Shown: positions 13,725 through 25,319 of the stretch, piece after piece | Layout of the letters: every line of letters begins with the position of its first letter | Position numbering within the stretch: the first letter of the stretch is position 1 | Assembly: GCA_029204225.1 (NCBI GenBank) | Contig: CM055098.1 | Location: 5,263,246-5,327,245 of the forward strand | From: Diphasiastrum complanatum | Lineage: Eukaryota; Streptophyta; Lycopodiopsida; Lycopodiales; Lycopodiaceae | Direction of reading: 5' to 3' | Length of the DNA stretch: 64,000 nt | Program-made: the position numbers and the translations under genes | The notes under the pieces: model-generated | Databases searched by the model: none | Seen by the model: the letters and a program-made list of their open reading frames with translations, nothing else | What the model was told of the DNA's origin: nothing

Positions 13725-14648
13725 GCTGAAGTGTTCGTGTTTGCGGAAACACATGGAGGTGCATAAATTGACAAAGAACATGCGCGTCATGGGCATGGAG
13801 GGTGGCGATAAGGATGAGCAGTTGAGGTTTGTAAATTATTTGTTGAGTGTGGGAGATGGTCGTGAGCCCACATTCGTGCATCGTGATTTGGACCCGATTT
13901 CTCTGCTGGAGAGCATGTGCCTAAGGACGCGTGATGTAGGCGAACTGATTTCATTCACATTTCTTGATTTTGCGCGATGTTTTAAGGATGTTGAGTTTTT
14001 GAGGAGTCGTGCAATATTGACCCCATTGGACAAAGATGTGGATGAGATCAATGTGAGGGTTGTAGAGCAGCTTCCGGGTGACGTTTTCACCTTTTATAGT
14101 GCCGATAGTGTTCTTGAGTGTGAGGGCTCTAATGTCCACCCTATAGAGTATTTGAATAGCCTGCAACCAAGTGGGTGTCCTCCACATAAGTTAGTGCTGA
14201 AGATTGGGATGATTGTGATGTTGTTACGATCGATAGCATTGCACAAGGGATTGTGTAATGGCACAAGATTGATCATCCTCAGATTGGGTAGACAGGTCAT
14301 AGAGGCAGAGATAATGACCGGGAAGAATATAGGGAGTAGAGTCCTTATTCCACGTATCCCTATAGTGCCAAGCGATTCAAATATACCGTTTGAATTGCAG
14401 AGGGTCTAGTTTCCTATCAGAGCAGCATTTGCCATGACAATATACAAAGCACAGGGGCAAACTATGGACACGATTGGATTGTATTTGCCTTTGTTGTGTT
14501 TAGTCATGGGCAGCTGTATGTTGCACTTTCGAGAGTGCGAAATGCAGCAAGTCTTCGTGTGCTAATTATTGACAAGGACAATCGATTTACGGATGTGGAT
14601 GGAGTGGCGAGGTACACTCAGAAAATTGTGTATTCGGAAGTGTTGTAG
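13723..14648 (+). pseudogene. Helitron PIF1-like helicase, carboxyl half
   Basis: The frame opens straight out of the (TA)n tract and runs to a TAG at about 14407. It contains KLTKNMRV (motif IV region) and LKIGMIVMLLRS..GLCNGTRLII, the typical Helitron/PIF1 block. After the stop the sequence still codes for FPIRAAFAMTIYKAQGQT, then, with one frameshift, a VFSHGQLYVALSRV-like block (motif VI), and ends near TAG at 14646. The enzyme would unwind DNA 5' to 3' during rolling-circle transposition. This half has no Walker motifs; they lie on the other strand at 15815-16251. A stop and a frameshift make it a pseudogene. Confidence 0.85.
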
Positions 14649-14689
14649 TAGTAGGTTGGAAGTGATGTTTATGGTTTATGGTTTCAAGA

Positions 14690-14842
14690 TGCAAGGTATA
14701 GTTAGAGTTGGAATTGGAGTTAGACTTAGCATTTGGGATGTAGGGTAGAGTTGGAGTAAGAGTTGGAGTTAGATTTGGAGTTAGACTTAGCATTTGGCAT
14801 GTAGGGTAGAGTTAGAGTTAGAGTTAGAGTTAGACTTGGAGA
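14690..14842 (+). repeat. Tandem repeat with TTAGAG-like units
   Basis: Two diverged copies of a roughly 60-base unit contain GTTAGACTTAGCATTTGG and ATGTAGGGTAGAGTT. They are followed by four short GTTAGA-type steps. The array sits just behind the helicase reading frame, inside the inverted Helitron segment. Confidence 0.75.
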
Positions 14843-14867
14843 GGTCAAATTTTGTACACGGAGAAGG

Positions 14868-15498
14868 TTGTGTACATGTAGTTGTTTGGCGAGTAGATGT
14901 GGTGAGATAATGTGGTTGTTTTGTGAGTGGTCGCCTTCAACTTCCTACCGGCTTCAACTTCAAGTTGCCCTTAGTCTTCCTGCCTTGCTGCTAGATACTA
15001 TGCAGGTAATTGGTTATGTTAGTAATGTTGTTTCTGGTGAGTTGTTTGTTATATCAAATATATGACTTTAAATAGTTTGCAATTGTCGAATGCAGAGTTA
15101 TCACAATGTTGTTAAGATCATGTGCTGTTGTATGTACATTTTTTTTTTCTGACATTTTTGGTGTTTTTGCAGATGTCGAAGATCTACATAAATCATAGGT
15201 CTTTTGTGCGAGACCTGACGGAGTTATTTTGTTTTGGTGATGAGGTGTCTCGCAGCTCCATTTTGTGGTTAATAGAAGCTTATACAGAGTTCTTATTCCA
15301 ACAACAAAGGAGAAGATGTTTTATGCCAAGAGAATATCGATTCCTATTAGATGTAGATATGTTACTCAGGAATGTGGCATATGTTTGGAGACATGTTAGT
15401 GTTGTTAGACTTAATGACTTTGAGACACTGTTAGATAACCTGGTGTATGCCCAGGTATTGGTTTCTGAATTATCAGATGACATGATGTCTATTTCTTA
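14868..15498 (+). CDS. Hypothetical ORF inside the Helitron, possibly spliced
   Basis: I do not recognise this protein. The better part is 15173-15498: MSKIYINHRSFVRDLTEL and on to DDMMSIS, 108 codons, rich in leucine, arginine and aromatic residues, with no membrane segment. The ATG comes directly after GTTTTTGCAG, a good 3' splice site. An upstream open frame (14868-15005) ends at ATGCAG|GTAATT, a fair 5' splice site; joining the two gives one open frame of about 154 codons. It lies between the helicase end and a (CT)n tract. Plant Helitrons often carry captured host exons, so a captured fragment is my best guess. It could also be chance. Confidence 0.35.
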
Positions 15499-15600
15499 AA
15501 AATATTGGAATATGAAATTGTTGCTGCTTCAATTTTTTATAGTAGTTTGGATTTTTGTGATGAATGTTTTTCAAACACACACATTGAATACACGCATAGA

Positions 15601-15724
<124 letters not shown>

Positions 15725-15762
15725 AATCATCGGCCGCCACCTAGATCGGCCGCCATTGCTCG

Positions 15763-15763
15763 C

Positions 15764-15813
<50 letters not shown>
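15763..15813. repeat. (GT)n(TA)n compound microsatellite at the inversion breakpoint
   Basis: About 36 bases of GT followed by about 15 of TA. The helicase amino half on the minus strand runs directly into it. Confidence 0.95.
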
Positions 15814-15814
<1 letters not shown>

Positions 15815-16251
15815 GCATTGATAATCTGCGCCTGACTTCCATGTGGCACCGCTGGTAGAATCTGTTGAAAATCACCCCCGAAAACAACTGAAACTCCTCC
15901 AAATGGAGCGTCGATACTCAATATATCTCGTAGAGATCGATCTACGCACTCTATAGCATACTTATGCGCCATGGGAGCCTCATCCCAAATGATCGGTTGA
16001 CATGCCATCAAAAGCGTACCTAATGCAGATTGCTTAGAAATGTTGCATGTTGAGCTCTCATTCAAATCCGTCGGAGGAATTTTAAACCGAGAGTGTGCGG
16101 TCCTACCACCTTTCATCAACAATGCAACAATCCCACTCGATGCAACTGCCAATGCTATCCACCCTTGTGCACGCACGTACGACAACATGACACTATAAAG
16201 GTGCGTCTTGCCTATACCACCCGGACCATCTACAAAAAACACTCCACCCAC
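15814..16251 (-). pseudogene. Helitron PIF1-like helicase, amino half
   Basis: The minus-strand frame begins FFVDGPGGIGKTHLY, the Walker A motif of Helitron/PIF1 helicases. It continues with IIWDEAPMAHK (Walker B) and GGDFQQILPAVPHGSQ (motif III), then breaks at IINA where the TA/GT microsatellite takes over the frame. In family members the next ten or so residues lead into LTKNMR, which is what the plus-strand half at 13723 supplies. So almost no coding sequence was lost at the cut. The frame itself has no stop, unlike the other parts of this Helitron. Confidence 0.85.
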
Positions 16252-16293
16252 TCTCCGAACAACATGCTCATGTACTACACGGTTGAAAATCTT

Positions 16294-16760
16294 TCACTGA
16301 TCCACGTTCAATCTCTCGATGTCAACTTCAACCTCTGAAGGGTTCTCGTCGACAAACATCTCCTCGCGAAACAATGTAGATGAACCAAAAATGGCATCGG
16401 GGACCCTAAACCCAAAATTCACCAATGACTTTCCAGCTGCCTGCATGTGCAACTCCACATCAAGAATAGCTCTGTCTACCAAAACCTGACTCACAATCTA
16501 ACCACCGCCCTCTACAGCCCTTTTCGTGATCATATCAGGTCCCTTGTACATGTACTTGTACAAATACTTCACACTACATATATGTACACATACCTCCACG
16601 TTCAAGTGGCACTAAAAATGTAGTGTCAACCACCTGTTGTACAGTACAACCCACCTGTTATCTAGCTCCACTCCGTGTGAACGCACCGTCACTTCGTTCT
16701 CCCTCCGCCTATATGAAACATACCCTTTCACCACCGATGTTTCATCAACGAAATTCAATG
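16294..16760 (-). pseudogene. Helitron Rep protein, central remnant
   Basis: Minus-strand translation from about 16750 gives YPLNFVDETSV, then GYVSYRRRENEV, then DNRWVVLYNRWL. After a stop it gives LNVEVCVHICSVKYLYKYMY and KGPD. These correspond to the Helitron blocks YRRR, NRWVVPYN and HINVEVC...VKYLYKYVYKG, which follow the HUH nuclease motif in intact proteins. A jump then leads to DRAILDVELHMQAAGKSL, the stretch just ahead of the helicase. Hence there are two internal deletions: one before this piece (HUH lost) and one inside it near 16500. Confidence 0.75.
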
Positions 16761-17534
16761 GGTACCAAATGGAAATAACGATACAAAATGCAATGCATCA
16801 TATGACGAATGATGTTGTGTGATGAACTGCAAATCATCCTGAATGGAATGCAATATGATGTCACGCATTCCGTCGCTCAGGGTCTTGTCTAAAGGCATAA
16901 GCACCGCAATCTCATTGCTCGTGGGAGCGTTGAATTGCCTGCTCACTCTACTCTGCGAACAACCTGATACTATGCGGAGACGAATATCCTTTGTGACGTT
17001 CTCCCGCATGATCCACACAACGTTCTTAAAACGTTGCGCAAATGGACTCACATCCACCATCATGCTCTGCAAAATAGAGAGAACATCACGCCTAAGCTCG
17101 AGGTTCAGAGATAATCTCTGATCCATCTGCAAATCATCACCATCCATGAAGTAAATCTGCAAAAAGAAAGGCCTATCTGATGGCAACAAACCACCAATGT
17201 GATGATACAACCGCCCAGAGACTCGAAACGTGTATGCGTCGTCTATGGAGTTGGAGATGGATCTATCCAGATTCACCCCAAGAGATGCGAATGCCAATGA
17301 GTTATTGTAACTCTGAACACTCTTCCTAAAATGAGCTCCTGAGTCATCAGAGGACGTGTACAAACGAAATAGCTCAGAAGGCAGTGATGGCATCAAAGGC
17401 AAACGCACCTTGCCTTTCATGCAACAAAAATGGCTATTCCTTTCTACTTTCCATCGTAAGGCTGAACAACAACCACATGAAAACTCCATCCGTCCCAAAT
17501 CATGATGGGATGGAGTCAGGGGCGATCTGCCCAC
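16755..17534 (-). pseudogene. Helitron amino-terminal domain (Helitron_like_N type)
   Basis: A 259-codon open frame. It has a CGCC...CC..GKV.LP cysteine block, then YNNSLAFASLGVNLD, then TFRVSGRLYHHIGGLLPSD and FFLQIYFMDGDD. These are the conserved start of the Helitron Rep/helicase protein. The last residues, SSYDALHFVSLFPFGTH, match the Y.PL.Y.LLFPFG.DG block, after which the frame stops and the HUH nuclease should follow. This is the best preserved part of the element. In a live element the protein nicks and joins single strands; here the nuclease is missing. Confidence 0.8.
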
Positions 17535-17594
17535 CTCAAATAACCTACCAACCCTATCTAGAGCTCTCCTCTTCGTCTGAAATCTGTGCCCCTG

Positions 17595-18356
17595 TCATCT
17601 AGCTCTAGCTGATCTAGACTTTGCCTCTAGAGTCCTATATGACGGGTGATTACGCACCTCCTCGGGTGTAACACAAGGTGTTGGTGGACCACCCCTAACT
17701 AAAAACCTCCTCTTCGCATAGTATCTATGCCTCAACCTTTTAGTCCTAGCTGATCTAGACTCGGCCTCAGGTGTCCTATACGACGGGTGGTTATGCACCT
17801 CCTCGGGCGTAACCACCTCTACAAAAGTCGAATCTGCACCTAAAGACGTCATCAAAACCGCCTCTCTTGACTCTACTCATCGGTGAGCAGACCTGTGTGA
17901 TCGACCCTACTCTTAATCTGCTCGGTGTAACATCCTTCTCAAACTCTAACCCTCTCACAGGCAAACCCACATCTACTCCAAGAGGAGTGTCATTATCAAT
18001 ACTCGCAATTGTGGCTGAATCAACTACATCCCTATGAACACCCTGCTGAACCTGCTCCAACTCATGAGGGAGAAGCCTCCTCTTCGCTCTTCTCCTCTGC
18101 TCTAATCTCCTCTACCCCTTGAACTACCCACACCACTGACACCAACAGTCACTATGTGCTTGACGCTTTGCAAGTTTGAACCCAAACTTGCAGTCGAACA
18201 TGTTGCCTCCTCAACAACACGAACTACAGGTGCAAGCAACAACGCCCTACGCATTGCTTGTCGCTTCCTATTCAACCTCCTCCTTCTTGCAGACTGGCTC
18301 TCACCCTCCGGAGTGATGTATGAAGGGTTGCTTCGCACACACTCGGGAGTGTCCAT
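17595..18356 (-). pseudogene. Helitron amino-end extension with three basic repeats
   Basis: Three minus-strand copies of a motif of about 25 residues occur, near 18350-18260, 17805-17700 and 17670-17595. The pattern is TPE.VR.(N/H)PSY.TPE followed by (E/K)S(R/Q)SAR..RL.RK. All end in a run rich in Arg/Lys, suggesting nucleic-acid binding or a nuclear-localisation role, which is inference. Frameshifts separate the copies, and one of the frames between them reads SRVKRGGFDDVF. They lie directly upstream of the Helitron amino domain and should be part of the same protein. Confidence 0.55.
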
Positions 18357-18524
18357 GTCATGGAATCACTCCCTCAAATGCAACACCCACAAAAATTGGA
18401 ACAAAAAACCATCAGGTTTTATATCAAACATTGGAAAACAATCAAATACATGAAAACTTGTATTAAGAGAATGAGAGACAGATCAATGGTTTGGGGGTGA
18501 AGGTTACGTATAAGCAGATTAGGG

Positions 18525-18725
18525 TTTAGAAATTATGGGGTGTGATTTTAGGCCCTTTCATACACAGTCTTGGCATTAGGCATTACCATTAGGCCTTACA
18601 CATTAAGCTTCATGCGTTACATTTTAGGCAGTAGGATTTAGGATTTAGGCATTACGTTGTACGCATTAGGTTTAGGCATTATGCGTTAGGGTCTAGGCAT
18701 TAGGTTTTAGGCTCTAGGATTAGAT
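18525..18725 (+). repeat. Degenerate GCATTAGG/TTTAGG minisatellite
   Basis: About a dozen irregular steps of GCATTAGG(T)TTTAGG-like sequence. The monomers resemble plant telomere TTTAGGG loosely but are not in register. No gene lies here; the Helitron's 5' end is probably nearby. Confidence 0.6.
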
Positions 18726-18912
18726 AAACACTAGCCTAAACCATTGGAATGGTTTTGCTATCTTTATGATGAATATTAAATTTTAGAGTAAAAACAAAAA
18801 AAAAAAAAAAAATTCATATGATTGAATTTTTCCAATGACTTGAATTTTCCAACACTCAAAATTTTTAAATTACTCGAATTTTTTCAATGGATCAATTTTT
18901 TGGAACATCTCT

Positions 18913-19099
<187 letters not shown>

Positions 19100-19352
19100 G
19101 AAATGAATGAAGTAGATCTATCTATTTGCAATTCGATGACACTGTAATTAGTTAGCTCAGCCATTTTCACATTAAGAAATTCAGACGAAGGTGTCAATGG
19201 AGATAGGTTCACATTATTTTTTCTCCCTCTTGTGCATAGAGAAGAATTGTGCCTTTGTGAGCTGCTGAGAGCAGCAGCATCTGAGAATTCGTACATCGCA
19301 ATTTGCGATCCTCCTTCCAGCAGACGAAGAAGAAGGTAGCAGGAGGATCGTA

Positions 19353-19940
19353 ATGGCAACGCTACCTAGCTGGTTAGATGTTAATCAAGGACGTAGTATG
19401 ATGGAGTCCAGGTTTGGTGTTGACAATATCTAGGATATGTTTGTTGAGTTCATTGATCGAATCGCTAGAGGCCCTTTACGTCATCTAGGCAGTGTTTCAC
19501 TACTGTAGATAGTAAGCAGTAGTGCACTGCACCATATAGCACCTTCTATTCGTCAGTACGCGCATGATGTAAGAGCGATTGCTAACACCAGAATCGACTG
19601 GTTTGAGACTCCCACTTCTCATGTGCTCAAGGCCGATTTTCCTGGCAAGTTCTCAAATTGTCCTGTCTGGTACCATAGCTAACAAGGAGTAAGGTTGGAT
19701 ATATTAGATACAACTACTTTGCAAGACACAATTAGCAGATGCAGATTTAGGAGTTGCTGTCTTTTTCATCTAACCTTGTCAAATGCAAGAGCTGTCTTTA
19801 TGTCTAATTTTTGTATTCTGACAATAGTTGGTTATGATTTCTCCCAGGTCTGACCAACGAAGACATACAGGTAATGGTGGAGGACGGCCGTATCTTGCAA
19901 ATCCTTGGTGAAAAGGAGCTTTGAAGATAATAAGATTGTA
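19353..19940 (+). pseudogene. Small heat-shock protein (HSP20 family) pseudogene with one intron
   Basis: The frame starts at ATG 19353 (MATLPSWLDV). It has in-frame stops at codons 27 and 51, then reads [19 protein letters not shown] and FPG. This matches the plant HSP20 lead-in to the alpha-crystallin domain (A.TRIDWKETPE.HVFKADLPG). After a 203-base intron (19645-19847) the frame resumes as LTNEDIQVMVEDGRILQILG, the next part of the domain. It then hits stops at about 19922, so most of the chaperone domain is lost. The first stop sits where family members have a tryptophan (W to TAG). The intron begins GCAAGT and ends TTTCTCCCAG, a GC-AG type; it splits a glycine codon in phase 1. Confidence 0.6.
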
Positions 19941-21219
<1,279 letters not shown>

Positions 21220-21625
21220 ATTACTGATGCTTGCGAGATCCCAATCCCTCACTAAAGAAATACCCAGGAGACAACTTAGTACACACTCCTGTTTTGAGGG
21301 TTCTAGAGTCAGCTGGTACTCGAAGAAAGACTTTCTCACCAGGGAAGAATTGAATATCTCATCTATGTGGATCTACGTACTGCTTAACGCTACACTTAGC
21401 ATCTTCTACCATCTAGTTGAGGTCTTCTAAAAGTTTTTAGCTACTTAAAACTTTTTTCTATTTGAACCCTACTACTGTGAGTGAGCATGGTTGAAAACCA
21501 TACATCATCATAAATGGGTTGTATCTCATAGCTGAATGTTTGGCATTGTTGTAAGCACAGCCTAATATCGGAAGATATTCCTCCCAATTAGTCTGTTTTT
21601 TGTTGACGTATGCATGAAGTATATC
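21220..21625 (-). pseudogene. Gypsy integrase carboxyl fragment
   Basis: Minus-strand translation gives LEDILHAYVNKKQTNWEEYL, then PILGCAYNNAKHSAMRYNPF and MMMYGFQP, matching the end of the gypsy integrase core (L..YV...Q.DW...L....FAYN...H...G.SPF...YG..P). Then come AKCSVKQYVDPHR (stop) DIQFFPGEKVFLRVPADSRT and LKTGVCTKLSPGYF, matching the GD.V.L.......LK.GK..KL.PRY module. Two to three stops break it. Integrase would insert the DNA copy into the host genome; this copy is inactive, and the catalytic core upstream is missing. Confidence 0.8.
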
Positions 21626-22355
21626 CTCCAGCTATAACGGAAAGCTCCTCAAGATCCTGCTTAGAAGTCAAACACACCAGGAACACACTATGGAGCAAAA
21701 CCACCCAACCAAGTAGAAGCAACCGATCAATCTTCAACAGCTTCAACCCCGAGCCAATGAATAGGAAGCAAGAGTAGAGTGAGAGAAACTGGCAATGAAT
21801 TACCAAAACTGTGATAAAGTGGGGCAAGTTTCTACTAGTCTTTATAGACCCAAACCCCTCTATGCATGTGCCCATGCAAGGCCTAAACTCTCCAAAAGCA
21901 CTTTTAATTGATAGTGATAGTCTACACATAAATTAATCCTAAATCCATGTGCTACTCCACTTGGTGTGTCTAAGCCTCACAAGGTTATTAATTACACTAC
22001 TTGCCTCATGAAAGACGTGGACGTAACATTTTTTCCCTTTTGAACTGCTCCTGTCCACATAAGTGAAACTTGAAAATTTTTTCTTTATGCTATCAACTCT
22101 CTTCCATGAATCATCATCCTTAGTTTGACCCTTCCACGAGTTTAATAGAGGCAAAACGTTATTGCCTTACTCATCCGATTCCACAATGCTCAAGTTCCCA
22201 AGAGATGAGGTCTGCCCAACCATTCTCATAATCTCACCAATAATTTTGGAACAGAGGGAATACCCTTTCTACTCCTAAAATCAAAAGTTTACCTCATTTA
22301 ATGCTTCAATTTTTAGAATACAGAAGCAAGAAGAAGTTCACACGATTTTTGTGGG
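21626..22355. other. Stretch without a supported gene
   Basis: A 113-codon minus-strand frame (21588-21929) overlaps the integrase in another frame and is hydrophobic but featureless. No LTR, primer site or protein family is recognised. Probably decayed element DNA. Confidence 0.35.
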
Positions 22356-22440
22356 GGGGAAGGCCCTGCCTGAGGGCCCTTGCCCGAGGGCAGGCCTCGA
22401 CCAACAAGGAAGGCCCGAGGGCTTCGGGCCTTCCCCTCCG
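22356..22440. repeat. GC-rich palindromic cluster
   Basis: An island of GGCCC/GGGCC words in otherwise AT-rich DNA. AAGGCCCGA (22410-22418) and TCGGGCCTT (22424-22432) form a perfect 9-bp stem with a 5-base loop. Nearby words GCCTGAGGGC and GCCCGAGGGCAGGC make further alternative stems. Its role is unknown. Confidence 0.75.
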
Positions 22441-22525
22441 TAATACCATTGTGCGAAGGTTTTTTTTTTTTAATTAATTAATTTATTTTTTCTGTTTTTT
22501 GGCCGTACGGCCATACGCGTGGACC

Positions 22526-22553
22526 GGTTTTTTTTTTTTTTTTTTTTTTTTGC
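22526..22553. repeat. Poly-T tract
   Basis: About 24 T in a row with another T-rich run at 22460. It could be the reversed poly-A tail of an old insertion, but no element body was found on the correct side. Confidence 0.6.
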
Positions 22554-22633
22554 CATTTTTTTGGCAAATTTTTTTACGTTTGTGGAATGTGGATGTGGAC
22601 AGCCAATGACGGGCTGCCACATAGCACATGCAC

Positions 22634-22755
22634 ATTCCACCGGAGAGAGGAGAGAGAACGTGCATTGCACCGGAGAGAGGAGAGAGAAAGTGAATTCCAC
22701 CGGAGAGAGGAGAGAGAAAGTGAATTCCATCAGAGAGAGGAGAGAGAATGACATA
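22634..22755 (+). repeat. 30-bp minisatellite, four copies
   Basis: The unit is (C)ACCGGAGAGAGGAGAGAGAA followed by AGTGAATTC. Four copies occur in register, with copy 1 differing mainly in its tail and copy 4 degraded. Being divisible by three, it would add ten residues per copy to any overlapping frame. Confidence 0.85.
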
Positions 22756-23834
22756 TTCCTAGGAGAGAGAAAATTGGATGGACATTATGCTCCTGAAGGT
22801 GGTCCCAAAATACAAAGGACACCTGAGCACAAGGCATTATGTTGGGAATAACAATTCCAAGGAGGAGATATAAGAAAATAGAGTCTCAAAAAACCAAAGA
22901 TCAATCCCTCTCTTCCCCGACTCGGATTTTTGTCAAGAGTAAGAAGAATGATTTTGTGATAGATTGCAACAACCTTTTAATCACACAACACAGTCACCAA
23001 ACATGGAGGAGAATTTTCCAGCTGTGCGCGCTATCCCGCAGCTTCTCTCTTCTCTTTCTTCACAACTTCAAACAAATTGCTATGGCGAAAAGGTTTCGGG
23101 CTGCACCAACAATCTGTTCCAGGTCTCAATCACCTCAACGACCACCCATAGCCTCTTAGCTATTGCTTTTTGTTGCTAGGGCACCCGGCTCTATGGCTTT
23201 ATTGATCCAAACTCTACTTCCAAATATGAAAAATCCATGGATTTCCTCCTTTAAACCCTAGCTCATGAAAAAAGAAGAGGTTCTTGGGTTTTTCTCAGGC
23301 TTTTCCTGAGATTCTTCTTGCAACCTCCTACACCACTGAGGTCGCCCTCCCTCAGGTGATGTGATCCAATTTACAGTTTATTAATTGATGCGGTATTTAC
23401 TGCTAACAAGCCGATTTTCCTAGAAATTCATCAACACTCCAAAAAACTGAAAATTTCCCAAATTTCCTCCATTTTCAACCAAATTTGTTCCTGTGAATTG
23501 CCATGGCTCTCCATCACTGCTCTTTGCATTCTCAAGCAAGCCCCGTTGTGCCAAACGGGTGTCCACATAGTGAATTATGAAGCCACCATCGATGATTTCC
23601 CTGAAACCACCGAAACTGCAAGTTTCTCTGTGAATTCTCCTCGGAATTCACCTACGACGATCGTTTTGATCTTCCCCGAAGCTTCGATCAAAGGAACTCT
23701 GTATCTCTTGCCATCCGGACTGTCGATACCCCGTATAGAGTCCTCTCTCCTAAGATGCTTTGAGTGCTATTTTTCATGGTGAAAGACGCTATCCCATAGC
23801 TCCACCGGATCGTGCATACTTGCATCACCCTGCC
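22756..23834 (-). other. Probable leader of a minus-strand copia element
   Basis: It lies directly downstream, on the minus strand, of the perfect primer site at 23835-23846. Short plus-strand ORFs (60-106 codons) show no family features. No gag is recognised. Confidence 0.35.
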
Positions 23835-23846
23835 GCTCTGATACCA
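23835..23846 (-). other. Primer-binding site for initiator tRNA-Met
   Basis: A perfect TGGTATCAGAGC on the minus strand, immediately after an LTR end TTTTAACA (23847-23854). Confidence 0.8.
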
Positions 23847-24330
23847 TGTTAAAATCCTGTTAGGATCTAGTGCAGTATGCAGATCACATCAATCAATCAC
23901 CATAGACACTCCTCACAAGCTCTCAAAGATGGCACAACAAAAGCTTTAGATTACAAAGAGAAAACTGTACATATGCCAAAAGCCCAACATGCATGGGCTC
24001 GACAAGTGTCAACACACAAAAAAAGCACATGTCTGACTAATAGGCCCAACATGGGCTAAAATAATAACAAACCTAGGACCTGCCCCTGAGTATAGCATAA
24101 CGGAACCAAAATATACTGTACAGGCTAATTTTTCTACATGTGGCTACTCAGTTAGCCCAAGTAGCGGCTAGGGGACAAGTGCCCAAGTGCCCAACTAATA
24201 AGTCAATGATGGGTCATGTCCCGGTCACAATTGAATACAACAAATATAATTAACTGTATACTAATTACAGTATCACATTTGAAGCTTACATAAAATGTAT
24301 ATCAGATTAACTCTGACTTCTAACTAGATC
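23847..24330 (-). mobile_element. Copia-type LTR, minus strand (upper limit uncertain)
   Basis: The LTR end TAACA abuts the primer site at 23846. The LTR start was not located, and 24330 is only an estimate. No second copy is present, so the element is broken. Confidence 0.5.
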
Positions 24331-24483
24331 AACTGGTTTCAGTTCATGGCGGATACTTTTAGGGAGTGCATTGAAAAAATTATCGGATATGAACCAGTCA
24401 AGACCCTAGAGCACTCTCGAATCTTGATTTTTTCACTCACAATCTTGCTCAAAATGATCTACTTTCAAGCATGCATGGATCTA

Positions 24484-24742
24484 GATCTGATACCATGTTA
24501 AAAATAAGCATTTAAGGACCTCGAATTGATCTAATATGATCTACATGCATGAGAGATTGCACACTACCAAATCAATCTTGATCAACTTGGATTTTACTAT
24601 GTTATCGAACAAGATTTGGATCTTATCACGATCTCTTACACATAAATATAATCATGCATCAAAGACAAGCAAGTTTCATACATATGAGTGAAAAAAACTA
24701 AGTGTTACTCAAGATTTTAGAGAGATAAAATAATCCAACTCT

Positions 24743-24841
<99 letters not shown>

Positions 24842-25250
24842 TATGAGCTCTCGGGTGGAGAGAGAAGATGCAAGAGTTTTGAAAACACAAAAATAATTTT
24901 ATCTCCCAAAAGTGTAATGAGTACAATGAGAGCTCACTCTATATAGTTGTAGCTCGATTTTCTACTCTAAAAAAGTATGTGGTGACCTCTTAACATGATT
25001 GGGCCCCTCATTACGCACCTCTTAATATGATTGGACCTCAAAAAACCAATAGGATGAGGATTTAGATTGAGATGCACCACTTGAATTTTTGCATTCTTAC
25101 AAATTTGGACATGTGTCAACATCTCATAGAACTTGAGATGGAGGTCATCTAGCTTATGCCAAATCAAGATCGTGATATGTACAAAAAGGTGGTGGATGTA
25201 GGTCCAACCCCATGATGACATCTACTTTGGAAAATAACTAGCTTATGTTT
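24484..25250 (-). mobile_element. Second copia-type LTR with TATA box and GA tract, minus strand
   Basis: The primer-site-like TGGTATCAGATC (24495-24484) follows an LTR end TTTTTAACA. Reading back on the minus strand, CTATATAG (24946-24939) is a good TATA box. A (CT)n tract on that strand (24838-24748) follows about 100 bases further, within the presumed R/U5. The LTR start is uncertain. Confidence 0.5.
24748..24838. repeat. (GA)n microsatellite within an LTR
   Basis: About 91 bases of pure GA. Confidence 0.97.
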
Positions 25251-25319
25251 ATTCATTTTCATAGAGGCCTCATTATCATTTTTTTGTTCTTCAGCCAGCA
25301 ACATTCTTTTTTACCTATA

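Noticed and set aside
23835..23846. GCTCTGATACCA as the end of a tRNA-Met gene
   Set aside because: No cloverleaf lies upstream; the position at the end of an LTR fits a primer-binding site.
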